In this document: piece by piece, positions 26,031 through 34,347 of the stretch
How positions within the stretch are numbered: the stretch's first letter is position 1
Layout of the letters: each line of letters opens with the position of its first letter
Assembly: GCA_009776745.1 (NCBI GenBank)
Contig: WRNH01000007.1
Coordinates: 1 to 46,146 of the forward strand
Direction of reading: 5' to 3'
Source of the DNA: Endomicrobiia bacterium
Lineage (GTDB): Bacteria > Elusimicrobiota > Endomicrobiia > Endomicrobiales > Endomicrobiaceae
DNA length: 46,146 bases
Notes under the pieces: model-generated
The model's database searches: none
Told to the model about the DNA's origin: nothing
What the model saw: only the letters and a program-made list of their open reading frames with translations
Translations under genes and position numbers: made by a program

Positions 26031-26963
26031 TTATCTCCTCCCCCTGATATAATATCTGAATATAGGCTGTACTTTTCCGCTTAAGAGAGACGGACTGGGC
26101 GCGGAAGTAAAATGCGCTGTTGCTTTATCTAAAATTTCTATGAACGCGTTGTCTAGCTTGGTGTAAGGGCCGTTGGGCGGCAGCAGCGACGGATCATTAT
26201 AGGGATTACGTTTAATTTGCTCATCACTAGGCACACCCATTGATACTGTGTTGTATCCCAAACTTTTTAACAGTTCCCGTCCTTCAACCGAATAATGAAA
26301 CCCTCGAACTACAGTGCCGCCGGCTTCAACAACATTACCCGAAGAGCTTGCTCCTGCACTTCCCGAAGAGTAGGCTATCATAAAATACATATGGTCTTGA
26401 GCTTCGGATATCATGTCCGTTTTACTGCTTACGTTTTTATATATGGTAGCCACAGTTTTTATAACATAAAATTTATAAGTGCCGTACCTTTGATCCATAC
26501 TGCTAGGAGCCATATTGGGGATAAAACCGTCATTAACGTTTGGGGACAAATCTTCTTCCACGGTACACTCAAGAACAATACCGCTTCCGGCTCCGCCGGT
26601 AATTTCGTCCGAGAAATGGTTTTCAAAAGTTTGAGTTTCAGTGCTTGCCTGCACACGCAGCGGATACCAGAAACCGCCGGCGAAATTAAAGCATTTGGGA
26701 TCTCTGGCAAGAAATTTTCTCATGTCCGGAGACCAGCCGCCCCCGTAAGTTGTAGATGTTGCAATATTTTCCCAATTCATAATATTATAAAGTGCCATTT
26801 CCGAGCCGTATAAAGCTGCAAAATGAGCTCTTGTATAATACAATTCGGAATCCGACGTCTCATTCTGCAAAATAACAAGCCTCATTGCAAACATGCCAAG
26901 CAGCATAAAAACAAACACAAAAATTATGGATATGGCAAGTATACTTCCTCTTTTATTGTTCAT
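26031..26963 (-). CDS. PilX/GspK-like minor pilin
   Basis: 310 aa. NNKRG is followed directly by a hydrophobic helix SILAISIIFVFVFMLLGMFA, the layout of a class III prepilin cleaved after Gly. The conserved Glu5 of pilins is absent, as in GspK-type tip pseudopilins. The rest is a soluble domain rich in Ser, Gly and aromatic residues. It probably belongs to a tip complex with the PilW-like and PilV-like products just upstream. The ATG has GGGAG in front. Nineteen bases separate it from the PilW-like stop. Confidence 0.72.
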   Translation of the reverse strand: MNNKRGSILAISIIFVFVFMLLGMFAMRLVILQNETSDSELYYTRAHFAALYGSEMALYNIMNWENIATSTTYGGGWSPDMRKFLARDPKCFNFAGGFWYPLRVQASTETQTFENHFSDEITGGAGSGIVLECTVEEDLSPNVNDGFIPNMAPSSMDQRYGTYKFYVIKTVATIYKNVSSKTDMISEAQDHMYFMIAYSSGSAGASSSGNVVEAGGTVVRGFHYSVEGRELLKSLGYNTVSMGVPSDEQIKRNPYNDPSLLPPNGPYTKLDNAFIEILDKATAHFTSAPSPSLLSGKVQPIFRYYIRGRR

Positions 26964-26982
26964 TTTTCTCCCTGCTAAAATT

Positions 26983-27903
26983 TTACGGAACTACATTGCT
27001 TTCATTAATTCCCGTAAAAAAATTATCCACATTCCCATACATGGACTTATTGGCAAAAATAAAGTCGTTTGAATACTGCGCCTCGGAATCTTCTCCGAGT
27101 TTAACAAAAAGCCTTACGACCGCCGTATTGGCGTATTTATCTAGTATGATCCTGTTGGTTGCTAAATTGCTTAATCTGTTAGTTACCTGAAAATCCATAA
27201 CATCATGCAAAAGAACTTCTCTTTGCGCATACTCTTTCCTATATACGGTATCCTGGTTTGACGCATTTATTTCGGTAAATTCACCATTACCGGTCAACAC
27301 AACATTCCATGAATATAAAACAACCATTTTTTTAGCAGTCTCCGTAGAAGACTCAACTGTCATTAAATATCTTTTATAATTTGAATCGATTTTTTCATTT
27401 TCAACGCAGCTGTAAACCGATACCGTTCTGCCGACATACCCTTGCCATATGCCTTCGTCAATATCGATACTGGTAACGCCTGAGGCATTAGTGGTAGTTA
27501 TTCTATATTTGGTAGTAGCATTGCCCGATACGCTCTGATAATATTTTCTGGTATCAAATCTGCCTGAATACGGAAGAGGAATATAATCCACATCCATTTT
27601 TATACAGCTTTCTTCCTCCGCCGGAGTAAAAGGAGGCCTATTCTCTCTGCTGCATAAATCATCAGTTATCAAATCCTGAATTACCGGTCCGGCTTTTGTC
27701 ATATTTCTAAAAATTTTCTCGGTTCTGAACCTGAAAGTTTTATATTCAATAGACGCTGTGCCGGAACCCATAACTTTTTCAAACATGGAGTATGCAAAAA
27801 TAAGCATTGTCCCGCATACCGCAGACATCATACCTACAATCACAAGCGTGACTAAAGTTTCCATTAAAGAAAAACCTTTTTTATTACCTTGCTTCATCTT
27901 CAT
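26983..27903 (-). CDS. PilW-like minor pilin
   Basis: 306 aa. The prepilin leader ends KKG, then the mature N-terminus FSLMETLVTLVIVGMMSAV with Glu5, so it should be processed by a PilD-type peptidase (not in window). The remainder is a soluble minor-pilin domain. The chosen ATG overlaps the upstream stop as ATGA, which signals translational coupling. A TTG at 27915 and an ATG at 27897 are alternatives. Expected to prime pilus assembly together with the PilV- and PilX-like proteins. Confidence 0.75.
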   Translation of the reverse strand: MKMKQGNKKGFSLMETLVTLVIVGMMSAVCGTMLIFAYSMFEKVMGSGTASIEYKTFRFRTEKIFRNMTKAGPVIQDLITDDLCSRENRPPFTPAEEESCIKMDVDYIPLPYSGRFDTRKYYQSVSGNATTKYRITTTNASGVTSIDIDEGIWQGYVGRTVSVYSCVENEKIDSNYKRYLMTVESSTETAKKMVVLYSWNVVLTGNGEFTEINASNQDTVYRKEYAQREVLLHDVMDFQVTNRLSNLATNRIILDKYANTAVVRLFVKLGEDSEAQYSNDFIFANKSMYGNVDNFFTGINESNVVP

Positions 27904-29600
27904 AAAGCCTCGCAAAGAGTAGATTTTTCGTCTTCGGCATATAACTGTATGAACGGAATCACTATCGTTTTAAGCCCTGCGTCTCTTGCTCTGTCCCTTA
28001 TGTAGTCTATCCTGTCATTAAGTTGAATTCTGCTGTTGCCGCTAATAGCCTCTTTCATTATTTCCCTTCCTTCCAATTCACTGTTAACAGGCCACATTGA
28101 TATATAAACACTGCGTCTGTATCTTGTAAATCTCTGGTCATTTATCCCGCCAGGCGACGGAATAAATTTGACTAAATAATTAGAAGTATTACTAGCATTA
28201 CCGGTATTCCCAGCAATTCCTAGCGGAGTATTGTTCCCTGTAACGGTTGATTCATAATCGGTACTATCAGTATTCCAGTAATACAATGTCTTAATATATT
28301 CTTTCCCTGTGGCATTACCTCTATAAACTATAGCGAAAAACTTTGCTGCTGAATCTTTACCTATTCCTGCCGGCGTATTTACAATATCTGCATCATACGC
28401 ATCATTATTTCTCTTTACCGAATCAGTATATCCTGCAGGTCCGTCAACATTATCTCTTAATGAAATAATTTCCAAACTTTCGTGATTTGCATTTGCCGCA
28501 GCTGGAGACTCCTTATAAAATCTTCTGCTGTGAAAAGCAGTGCCTTCCACTCCTCCATAAGAAGAAGATTCCCCTGTCCCTTCCTGAAGAGTGCCACCTT
28601 TTAAAACTGTCCCTGGGTAGGAATGAACCCTATAAGATCCAGTCTTACTCTTATAGGTACCGGAATATGTGTCGCTGAGAGTACGATATGGAGCAAAATA
28701 ATATTCTCCGTTTGAAACGCTCGTCAACTTAGTAATTGAAACCGGATCAATTTTTCCACTCCCATCATAATCAAAGCCACCAGAATGAGTTCTTATTACA
28801 GTGGTATTAGGAAGAATAGAAAAACTATTGAAGTTGTTTATTTGAACAGTCCCTGAATTACTTGGGATTGATGGAAACATACTAGAAAGAGAACTGCTTG
28901 CGTAATATTTATATTCTGATCTAGTATCGTCGTATGGTAACTTTTCATATTGCGAAGTATATTTATACTTTCTGGCATATTGCGCCATTTTGCTAAATGA
29001 AGTTTCAACGTATCCATGTTTATACTCTGGGATTGGGGGCGCATAGTGGTATTTTAAATAATAATCACCTGCCTCAACTGCGCGAATATGGAGATATTGA
29101 TTAGCAGCATAAGCATCAGAAAAAGCATAAGACAGTCTATATTTGACATAATCTCGGTTTGTGAAAGTATTACTAATTAAATTAACATCAATAGCTGTGC
29201 TTGTAGAAATAGTAGAAAAATAATAATTACCGGAAGGGAATGGCATAGTGCCATCATTAACGTTAACAGTCGCTTCAATATGAATTGTCCCATCAACATA
29301 ATTTTCATACAAATAAGGGTCGGCACTATAATCATCATTAAACTCGCTGTCAACAAACCAAGCGGTAAAACCGTTTCCGCCGATATTGGCAAAAGCTCCG
29401 TAAGTAGGATAATCTCTTCTTTGAACTTTAACTTTTTCAACATATCTTAAAGCATGGTCTATCCTGTTTGCGGATTCCATATAACTGTAATTTATTCTGT
29501 AAGCGCTTGTAAAAAAAGAGATTCCTCCTATCATCGCAATAGACAGCACTAACATGGCAACCATAACTTCAATCAATGTCATGCCCCTTTGCTTTTTCAT
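27900..29600 (-). CDS. Unusually large PilV-like minor pilin
   Basis: 566 aa, about three times the usual minor pilin. The leader ends QRG and the mature helix reads MTLIEVMVAMLVLSIAMIGG, with Glu5 present. The large ectodomain is rich in Tyr, Ser and Asn. It contains DYDGSGKID (about residues 277-285), a dockerin/EF-hand-like calcium loop such as those known in PilY1-type tip proteins. No known adhesin domain is recognised. By position (first of a V-W-X set) it is likely at the pilus tip, so the ectodomain may be the adhesive part (inference). The start is ATG with AGAGG upstream. The GTG three codons earlier lies within the ribosome binding site. The DNA of the ectodomain looks more AT-rich than its neighbours. 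Confidence 0.75.
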   Translation of the reverse strand: MKKQRGMTLIEVMVAMLVLSIAMIGGISFFTSAYRINYSYMESANRIDHALRYVEKVKVQRRDYPTYGAFANIGGNGFTAWFVDSEFNDDYSADPYLYENYVDGTIHIEATVNVNDGTMPFPSGNYYFSTISTSTAIDVNLISNTFTNRDYVKYRLSYAFSDAYAANQYLHIRAVEAGDYYLKYHYAPPIPEYKHGYVETSFSKMAQYARKYKYTSQYEKLPYDDTRSEYKYYASSSLSSMFPSIPSNSGTVQINNFNSFSILPNTTVIRTHSGGFDYDGSGKIDPVSITKLTSVSNGEYYFAPYRTLSDTYSGTYKSKTGSYRVHSYPGTVLKGGTLQEGTGESSSYGGVEGTAFHSRRFYKESPAAANANHESLEIISLRDNVDGPAGYTDSVKRNNDAYDADIVNTPAGIGKDSAAKFFAIVYRGNATGKEYIKTLYYWNTDSTDYESTVTGNNTPLGIAGNTGNASNTSNYLVKFIPSPGGINDQRFTRYRRSVYISMWPVNSELEGREIMKEAISGNSRIQLNDRIDYIRDRARDAGLKTIVIPFIQLYAEDEKSTLCEAL

Positions 29601-29635
29601 TTTGATCACCTCTTTGCATCTTTTTTATATATCTA

Positions 29636-29764
29636 CGGGTATTTCTAAAAACCCCGTTTTCAAAGCTGTCGCGCGGAGTCGAAACATCTGCCCTTCATCA
29701 GGAAAAAACTAACGGAGACTTCGTCTCTCAGAATGACAACATCGCGGGTTTTTAGAGAAACCCG
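29636..29764. repeat. F1 palindromic element, copy C
   Basis: 129 bp with 19-nt inverted arms (29636-29654 and 29746-29764), CGGGTATTTCTAAAAACCC against its complement with two mismatches. The arms belong to the F1 family, but the interior differs from copies A and B and includes a GGAGACTTCGTCTCT hairpin. It lies in the pilus operon between the pilin stop and the large PilV-like gene, eight bases after the stop codon. It could modulate read-through between the abundant pilin and the minor pilins. Confidence 0.75.
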
Positions 29765-29771
29765 ATTAACC

Positions 29772-30182
29772 TCAAATGGGAGTAAGCTGCCCGTCATCGT
29801 ACTTCATTTTTACCACTACGCCTTCGGCTTCGGTACCGTCTTTGCCGTAAACGTAAATCTCAAACTGCGAAGCCTTGGTAGCGTCCTGAGTTCTAACTTC
29901 AAAATTGTCAAAATACAAATACTTTCTGCCGTCAACAATTTCCAAGCCGCCGACAACCGCATATGAACTTTTAGGCACATTAAAAAACTGCGAAATATTA
30001 GCGGCTTGATAAGCAAGCCTTTGTTTATTTACAATATCCGTGATAAAAACGTCGGATTCTCTCAAATATGCAGCCCTGATTTGCGATTTTCTGCTTACGG
30101 CAAAAGCAATAAGCAATATTGCCGATATTACCAGAACTATCATAAGTTCTATAGAAGTGAAACCGCGTTTATTTTTGATCAT
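29772..30182 (-). CDS. Type IV pilin (PilA/PilE-like)
   Basis: 136 aa. A short leader MIKNKRG, then FTSIELMIVLVISAILLIAF with Glu5, the canonical class A prepilin N-terminus. The globular part (about 90 residues) has no Cys pair, so there is no disulphide D-region. It is the best candidate for the major subunit in this cluster, or a pseudopilin if the machine is a secretion system. The ATG has GAGAG upstream. It is 54 bases downstream of the lipoprotein gene. Confidence 0.82.
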   Translation of the reverse strand: MIKNKRGFTSIELMIVLVISAILLIAFAVSRKSQIRAAYLRESDVFITDIVNKQRLAYQAANISQFFNVPKSSYAVVGGLEIVDGRKYLYFDNFEVRTQDATKASQFEIYVYGKDGTEAEGVVVKMKYDDGQLTPI

Positions 30183-30236
30183 TTAAAGCTCTCAAACAAA
30201 TATAAGTTTCCAAAAACACAACACGTCAACAACAAT

Positions 30237-30935
30237 TTACAAAGGAATTATTTCATACTTTTTTGAATGATAGTCAATGCCATTTACTATTACATACAAT
30301 TCGAGACCAGGGTGAGATGTCCCTTCAGGTATATTGTAGGAAACAATGTCACCTGAGCGAGTACTTGAAGGCCCAAAACTACCGATACTGGTCCCAGCGG
30401 AATTCCATATTATTATACTGTCTTTATCCTCACTACCACCGCTAAGCACTAGCGTTGCCATAACTTCACACGAACTTCCGTTGGCAACTATGGGCTCTGA
30501 GCCAACAAGCTGGATATTAACCGTAAGAATATCTACAATTACAGGTATTGTTTTGAATATCCCTCCAATCTCGGCTATGATACTGCCGGAAGCGCCGATG
30601 CCGCTGCCAACGGTAAAAGTCGTAGCATCGCCGGTGTCAGATGAAAAACTGCCTGATAATCCGGAAGTTGCAGTCCAATTAACGGGAAGACTTGCCTTAA
30701 CAATACCGTTTATGTCTTTGACCGTAGCTTTCAGCGGTATTGCCTGCCCCGGCTTCAAAACTAAACTTTGCAAATCATCGACAGGATAATCGCTACGATT
30801 GATCGAAACCGCTACGGAAGCTATATCTTTCAGTTCGGGGTTCTGGTTCGGGCCTTTCTTTTTGTTGTCTTTAGAGCATGAAACCGTGGAAAACAACATC
30901 GCAAACATTGCCAAAAATACAATAGTTTTTTTCAT
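30237..30935 (-). CDS. Probable lipoprotein with Ig-like fold, in the pilus operon
   Basis: 232 aa. MKKTIVFLAMFAMLFSTVSC ends in a Cys that fits a lipoprotein signal, although the residues before it (TVS) are not the ideal LAG type. Then comes a charged stretch (SKDNKKKGPNQNPE) and two beta-rich segments with the look of bacterial Ig-like domains (VKDINGIVKASLPVNWTATS; VNIQLVGSEPIVANG). The function is not recognised; pilotin or a surface lipoprotein are options. I took the ATG at 30935, with AAGGAG upstream, rather than the in-frame TTG at 30968. It sits between pilC and the pilin. Confidence 0.7.
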   Translation of the reverse strand: MKKTIVFLAMFAMLFSTVSCSKDNKKKGPNQNPELKDIASVAVSINRSDYPVDDLQSLVLKPGQAIPLKATVKDINGIVKASLPVNWTATSGLSGSFSSDTGDATTFTVGSGIGASGSIIAEIGGIFKTIPVIVDILTVNIQLVGSEPIVANGSSCEVMATLVLSGGSEDKDSIIIWNSAGTSIGSFGPSSTRSGDIVSYNIPEGTSHPGLELYVIVNGIDYHSKKYEIIPL

Positions 30936-30972
30936 TACACCATCTCCTTGATTTGCGATACTCAGCAAATAT

Positions 30973-31000
30973 AGTATACCCCATATTTTTTAAAATTCAA
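30973..31000 (-). promoter_or_regulatory. Internal promoter before the lipoprotein and pilin genes
   Basis: On the minus strand, TTGAAT, a 16-nt spacer and TATACT lie about 40 bases upstream of the lipoprotein ATG, in the 153-bp gap after pilC. It would allow the pilins to be expressed apart from pilB and pilC. Confidence 0.45.
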
Positions 31001-31088
31001 CAATTTTAATCAACCCATCATTATTTAAAAGTTGTCATATTGGGCAATAACAAAAGTTTTTAAAGAGCCTCAATCACTCTCTGCCATT

Positions 31089-32339
31089 CTAACCCATCAT
31101 CGCGGAAGCTAGGTAGAAGATAGGCAGATACATGGCCGTAACGGCTATGCCTACTATAAAACCCAGCCCTATAATGAGCACTGGCTCGATAACCGAGCTG
31201 ATAGTGGCGACCGCGGCGTCGACTTCATCGGTAAAGTAATCCGTTATTTTATCAAACATGGCGTCGAGCTGGCCGGATTTTTCCCCGACGATAGTCATTC
31301 TTGTAACCATTCTCGGAAATATCTCGTGTTTTTCCATTTCCATTCCGAGCTGGTTGCCTTCAAGCACTTTTGCCTTGATACCGCGCATTATGCTTTCGGA
31401 ATAGGCATTATCCATAACATTAGTGGATATTTCAAGCGATGCGACTATGTCAACTCCGCTCTTTACAAGGGTTGACAGCGTTTGAAAAAATCTCGCGAGC
31501 ACCATTTTGATATAAATCTTGCCGAAAATAGGCAGCTTAAAAAGAACTTTGGAATAAAAAAGATTGCCTGCCGGATTTTTTTTGAACAAAATAAAGCCGG
31601 TCACTAAAAAAACAATGCCCAAAAACAGCCAAAGCCCGTTGCCAATGACAAACTGGCTTATGCCCATAACTATTTTTGTGGGAGCCGGCAAATCCGCGCC
31701 GAATGACATAAACATTTCCTCAAATCTCGGAATAATACCTATTACTAAAGCGAGAAGCACTATAATAAAGAAGCTTCCGATAAAAATAGGATAAGTGCTG
31801 GCGGATTTTATTTTTCTGATAAGTTTTACGTTATTTTCAAGGTATAAAGCCAAGTCCGCCAAAACTTTTGCAAGTTTTCCGGAACGTTCGCCGACTTCAA
31901 CCATTGACGTTAAAGTTTTTGTAAATATTTTATGTTTTCTTAACGCGTCCGACAAAGGCGTTCCGCCTCTGAGATCATCGGCAACTTCTTTAAGAGTTGC
32001 CCGCATTTTTGGATTATTTGCCATATCGGAAATATCGTCAACGGCTTCCAGCAGGTTTACGCCTGCGCCTACAAGCGTCGCCAACTGTCTGCAAAACAGC
32101 GCGATATCGTCAACTTTAACTCTTCCCGGGGTTTTCGCCGCAGATTTAAACTTCGGCGAAGCGGCACTTTTAAAAGATCTTGCTATCGCGGCCCCTGCTC
32201 CTCCGGCTTCTTCAATGCTTATCGGCGTAAGCCCTTCTCCTCTCAAAAAAGAATTAACATCCCTTCTTGAAGGAAATTCTCTCGAACCTCTTACGGTTTG
32301 CCCTCTTGAATCAACAGCCTGATATTTAAATAACGGCAT
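31089..32339 (-). CDS. pilC: PilC/GspF inner-membrane platform protein
   Basis: 416 aa, the family length. It begins MPLFKYQAVDSRGQTVRGSREFPS, a typical N-terminal domain, then two GspF repeats (about 75-200 and 275-405), each starting with a phrase like FCRQLATLVGAGVNLLEAV and FFQTLSTLVKSGVDIVASLE. Transmembrane helices lie near 180-200, 230-250 and 385-410. It links the PilB motor to the pilin pool. GAGGG precedes the ATG. It lies directly downstream of pilB (44 bp). Confidence 0.9.
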   Translation of the reverse strand: MPLFKYQAVDSRGQTVRGSREFPSRRDVNSFLRGEGLTPISIEEAGGAGAAIARSFKSAASPKFKSAAKTPGRVKVDDIALFCRQLATLVGAGVNLLEAVDDISDMANNPKMRATLKEVADDLRGGTPLSDALRKHKIFTKTLTSMVEVGERSGKLAKVLADLALYLENNVKLIRKIKSASTYPIFIGSFFIIVLLALVIGIIPRFEEMFMSFGADLPAPTKIVMGISQFVIGNGLWLFLGIVFLVTGFILFKKNPAGNLFYSKVLFKLPIFGKIYIKMVLARFFQTLSTLVKSGVDIVASLEISTNVMDNAYSESIMRGIKAKVLEGNQLGMEMEKHEIFPRMVTRMTIVGEKSGQLDAMFDKITDYFTDEVDAAVATISSVIEPVLIIGLGFIVGIAVTAMYLPIFYLASAMMG

Positions 32340-32360
32340 ATTTTAACCCTCTTAAAACTT

Positions 32361-32386
32361 TTAACGGCGATTACGAATTGCCGTTA
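32361..32386. repeat. Minimal AACGGC/GCCGTT palindrome at the pilB stop
   Basis: TTAACGGCGATTACGAATTGCCGTTAA is an F3 word held between two boundary words in opposite orientation, a minimal form of the element. The right-hand TTA is the pilB stop codon read on the minus strand, so stop and boundary overlap. It fills most of the 44-bp pilB-pilC gap. Confidence 0.7.
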
Positions 32387-34078
32387 AATCGACGCTATCG
32401 TCACGCTCATGACTTCGTCTATGGTTGTTACGCCGGCAAGCATTTGCTTGATCGCGGCAGCTCTCAGCGTCACAAAACCCTGCTCAACCGCTTTATCTCT
32501 TATTTCCAAATCAGTGGCGTCTTTGACAATAAGCTCTTTTATGTCTCTTGTCATGGCTAAAATTTCAAATATTGCGGTTCTTCCTTTATAGCCGGACTTG
32601 TCGCATTTTTCGCAGCCTTTTCCGTAAAAAATAGGCGTCCCTTCGGGAACTTTTAATTTTTCATACACGTTGGGCGGAATATTTTTCATCTCTTCTTTGC
32701 AGAAAGGACATATTTTTCTTACAAGCCTCTGCGCCATAACCAAGTTTACGGCGTCGGCGATCAAAAATGATTCTATGCCCATAAACGACATTCTCGAAAG
32801 CGTGCTGACCGAGTCGTTAGTATGCAGAGTTGAAAACACGGTATGCCCCGTAAGCGCGGCCTGGATCGCGATGCCGGCAGTTTCCTGATCTCTTATTTCT
32901 CCGACCAGGATCACGTCAGGGTCTTGACGCATGAACACTCTCAGGGCTTGCGCAAAAGTAAGCCCGATGTCCGCTCTTATTTGAACCTGATTTACATTCA
33001 TTAACTCGTATTCGACAGGGTCTTCCGCAGTAAGAATGTTTAGATCAGGGGTGTTTAGATATTTTAACGCGGAATACAAAGTGGTAGTTTTACCTGAGCT
33101 TGTAGGGCCGGTAACAAGGATCATGCCGTAAGGCATGTTGATAGATTCTTTAAAAAGTTTTAATTCATTGTCACTCATGCCTATTTTTTCGATTTCCAAA
33201 GAAAAAAGTTCCTTATTGAGCATACGCATAACGACCTTTTCGCCGTAAATCGTAGGCACCATGGACACACGGACGTCGACTCTGTTTCCGTTAACTTTGA
33301 TTTTGCATTTGCCGTCTTGGGGAAGACGTCTTTCGGCTATGTCTAAGTCCGACATGATTTTTATTCTGGATACTATAGCGTTGTAGTACTTCTTTTGCGG
33401 AGCTGAAAATTCTCTTAAAATACCGTCTATTCTCATTCTCAAAACAACGTCTTTCTCAAAAACTTCCAAATGAATATCCGAAGCTTTTTTTACTACGGCG
33501 TCGAAAAATATCGAGTTTACGTATCTTATGACCGGCGCGGCTTCGGCCGATTCGCTGTTCAAATCTCCGTCGGAGATCACTTCTTCTTTCGCGGAAATGT
33601 CGCCTTCTCCGTCCGAAGAGTCGGATCCCAAACTTGTTCTGACATAAAACTTTTCTATCGCTTCCTTGACTTCGGTTTCGTCCATAAGGCTTACGGAAAG
33701 CCTCATGTTGACAATTTTTTCGATTTCGTCTTTCATGACGACGTTTGAAGGATCCGCCATGGCGATATTCAAAACATTGTCTTTTACTGAAATAGGCATA
33801 ATAAGAAAACGTCTCGCGTTTCTTTCCGAAACCGAAGCGAGAGCGTCTCTTTCAACCTGCAGATCCGCAATCCTTACGTAAGGCACGCCGAGACAGTATG
33901 ACAAAGCGTTAAGCAAAACGTCTTTTGTAACATAACCTTTCTGCAAAAGAGTATTGCCGAGTTTTTCTTTTGTTTCGGTTTGCTCGTCTATACACTCATT
34001 AAGTTGTGCCTGCGTTATAACTCCCTGCGCAACTAATGTCTCTCCCAGATATTTTTTCTTCAAAGGAGCTATAGCCAT
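32384..34078 (-). CDS. pilB: PilB/GspE assembly ATPase
   Basis: Hexameric ATPase that powers pilus extension at the inner-membrane face. 564 aa with an N-terminal MshEN/GspE-N domain (about 5-145; YLGETLVAQGVITQAQL), which in some homologs binds cyclic di-GMP. An acidic linker follows (150-180), then the N2D domain and the C-terminal motor: Walker A GPTSSGKT (324-331), an Asp box (AEDPVEY), Walker B DPDVILVGEIRD (386-397) and a His box (STLHTND). Four zinc-binding cysteines are 457, 460, 489 and 492. It is the first gene of the leftward operon, with GGGAGG before the ATG. No pilT retraction ATPase is in the window. Confidence 0.93.
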   Translation of the reverse strand: MAIAPLKKKYLGETLVAQGVITQAQLNECIDEQTETKEKLGNTLLQKGYVTKDVLLNALSYCLGVPYVRIADLQVERDALASVSERNARRFLIMPISVKDNVLNIAMADPSNVVMKDEIEKIVNMRLSVSLMDETEVKEAIEKFYVRTSLGSDSSDGEGDISAKEEVISDGDLNSESAEAAPVIRYVNSIFFDAVVKKASDIHLEVFEKDVVLRMRIDGILREFSAPQKKYYNAIVSRIKIMSDLDIAERRLPQDGKCKIKVNGNRVDVRVSMVPTIYGEKVVMRMLNKELFSLEIEKIGMSDNELKLFKESINMPYGMILVTGPTSSGKTTTLYSALKYLNTPDLNILTAEDPVEYELMNVNQVQIRADIGLTFAQALRVFMRQDPDVILVGEIRDQETAGIAIQAALTGHTVFSTLHTNDSVSTLSRMSFMGIESFLIADAVNLVMAQRLVRKICPFCKEEMKNIPPNVYEKLKVPEGTPIFYGKGCEKCDKSGYKGRTAIFEILAMTRDIKELIVKDATDLEIRDKAVEQGFVTLRAAAIKQMLAGVTTIDEVMSVTIASI

Positions 34079-34117
34079 TAGCGCCTCCCGTGCAATTTTA
34101 TTAACCAGATTCCATAT

Positions 34118-34144
34118 ATTATAGTATTAAAAACACATTGTCAA
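34118..34144 (-). promoter_or_regulatory. Strong promoter of the pilus operon
   Basis: A consensus TTGACA (34139-34144) and TATAAT (34118-34123) on the minus strand are spaced by 15 nt; shifting the -10 to TAATAT gives 17 nt. It is about 40 bases upstream of the pilB ATG. Confidence 0.7.
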
Positions 34145-34218
34145 TGCTTTTTACGGGATTTTTTTATATAAAATCTGAAAGGTGGTCATGGTGGTCATCA
34201 ACCCACAAGAAACCGTGC

Positions 34219-34248
34219 TTGATAATATGTTCATTTGTAATGTATAAT
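34219..34248 (+). promoter_or_regulatory. Promoter of the patatin gene
   Basis: TTGATA (34219-34224), an 18-nt spacer and TATAAT (34243-34248). The leader of about 90 nt contains a 19-codon ORF overlapping the patatin start. Just upstream a tandem GGTGGTCATGGTGGTCAT is found at 34182-34199. Confidence 0.55.
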
Positions 34249-34287
34249 GTCAAAAATTAATATATGTCGACAGACTCTAGGAATTCT

Positions 34288-34347
34288 ATGAAAAAATTTA
34301 TCGTGGTCGTTTTTATTTTTTGCAGTTTAAAAGAGGAAATTTTATGA
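34288..34347 (+). CDS. 19-aa leader ORF overlapping the patatin start
   Basis: ATG at 34288, with AGGA five bases upstream, encodes MKKFIVVVFIFCSLKEEIL and ends in TGA that overlaps the patatin ATG (ATGA, 34344-34347). The peptide has the form of a short lipoprotein-type signal (basic start, hydrophobic core, Cys12). It could couple translation of the lipase, or be the remnant of a lost lipoprotein gene. Coding status is uncertain. Confidence 0.4.
   Translation: MKKFIVVVFIFCSLKEEIL

Noticed and set aside
20388-34078. Type II secretion system instead of a type IV pilus
   Set aside because: PilM and PilN are separate proteins with the PilN INL motif and there is no GspL or GspM; a T2SS cannot be fully excluded because pilT and pilD are not in the window.
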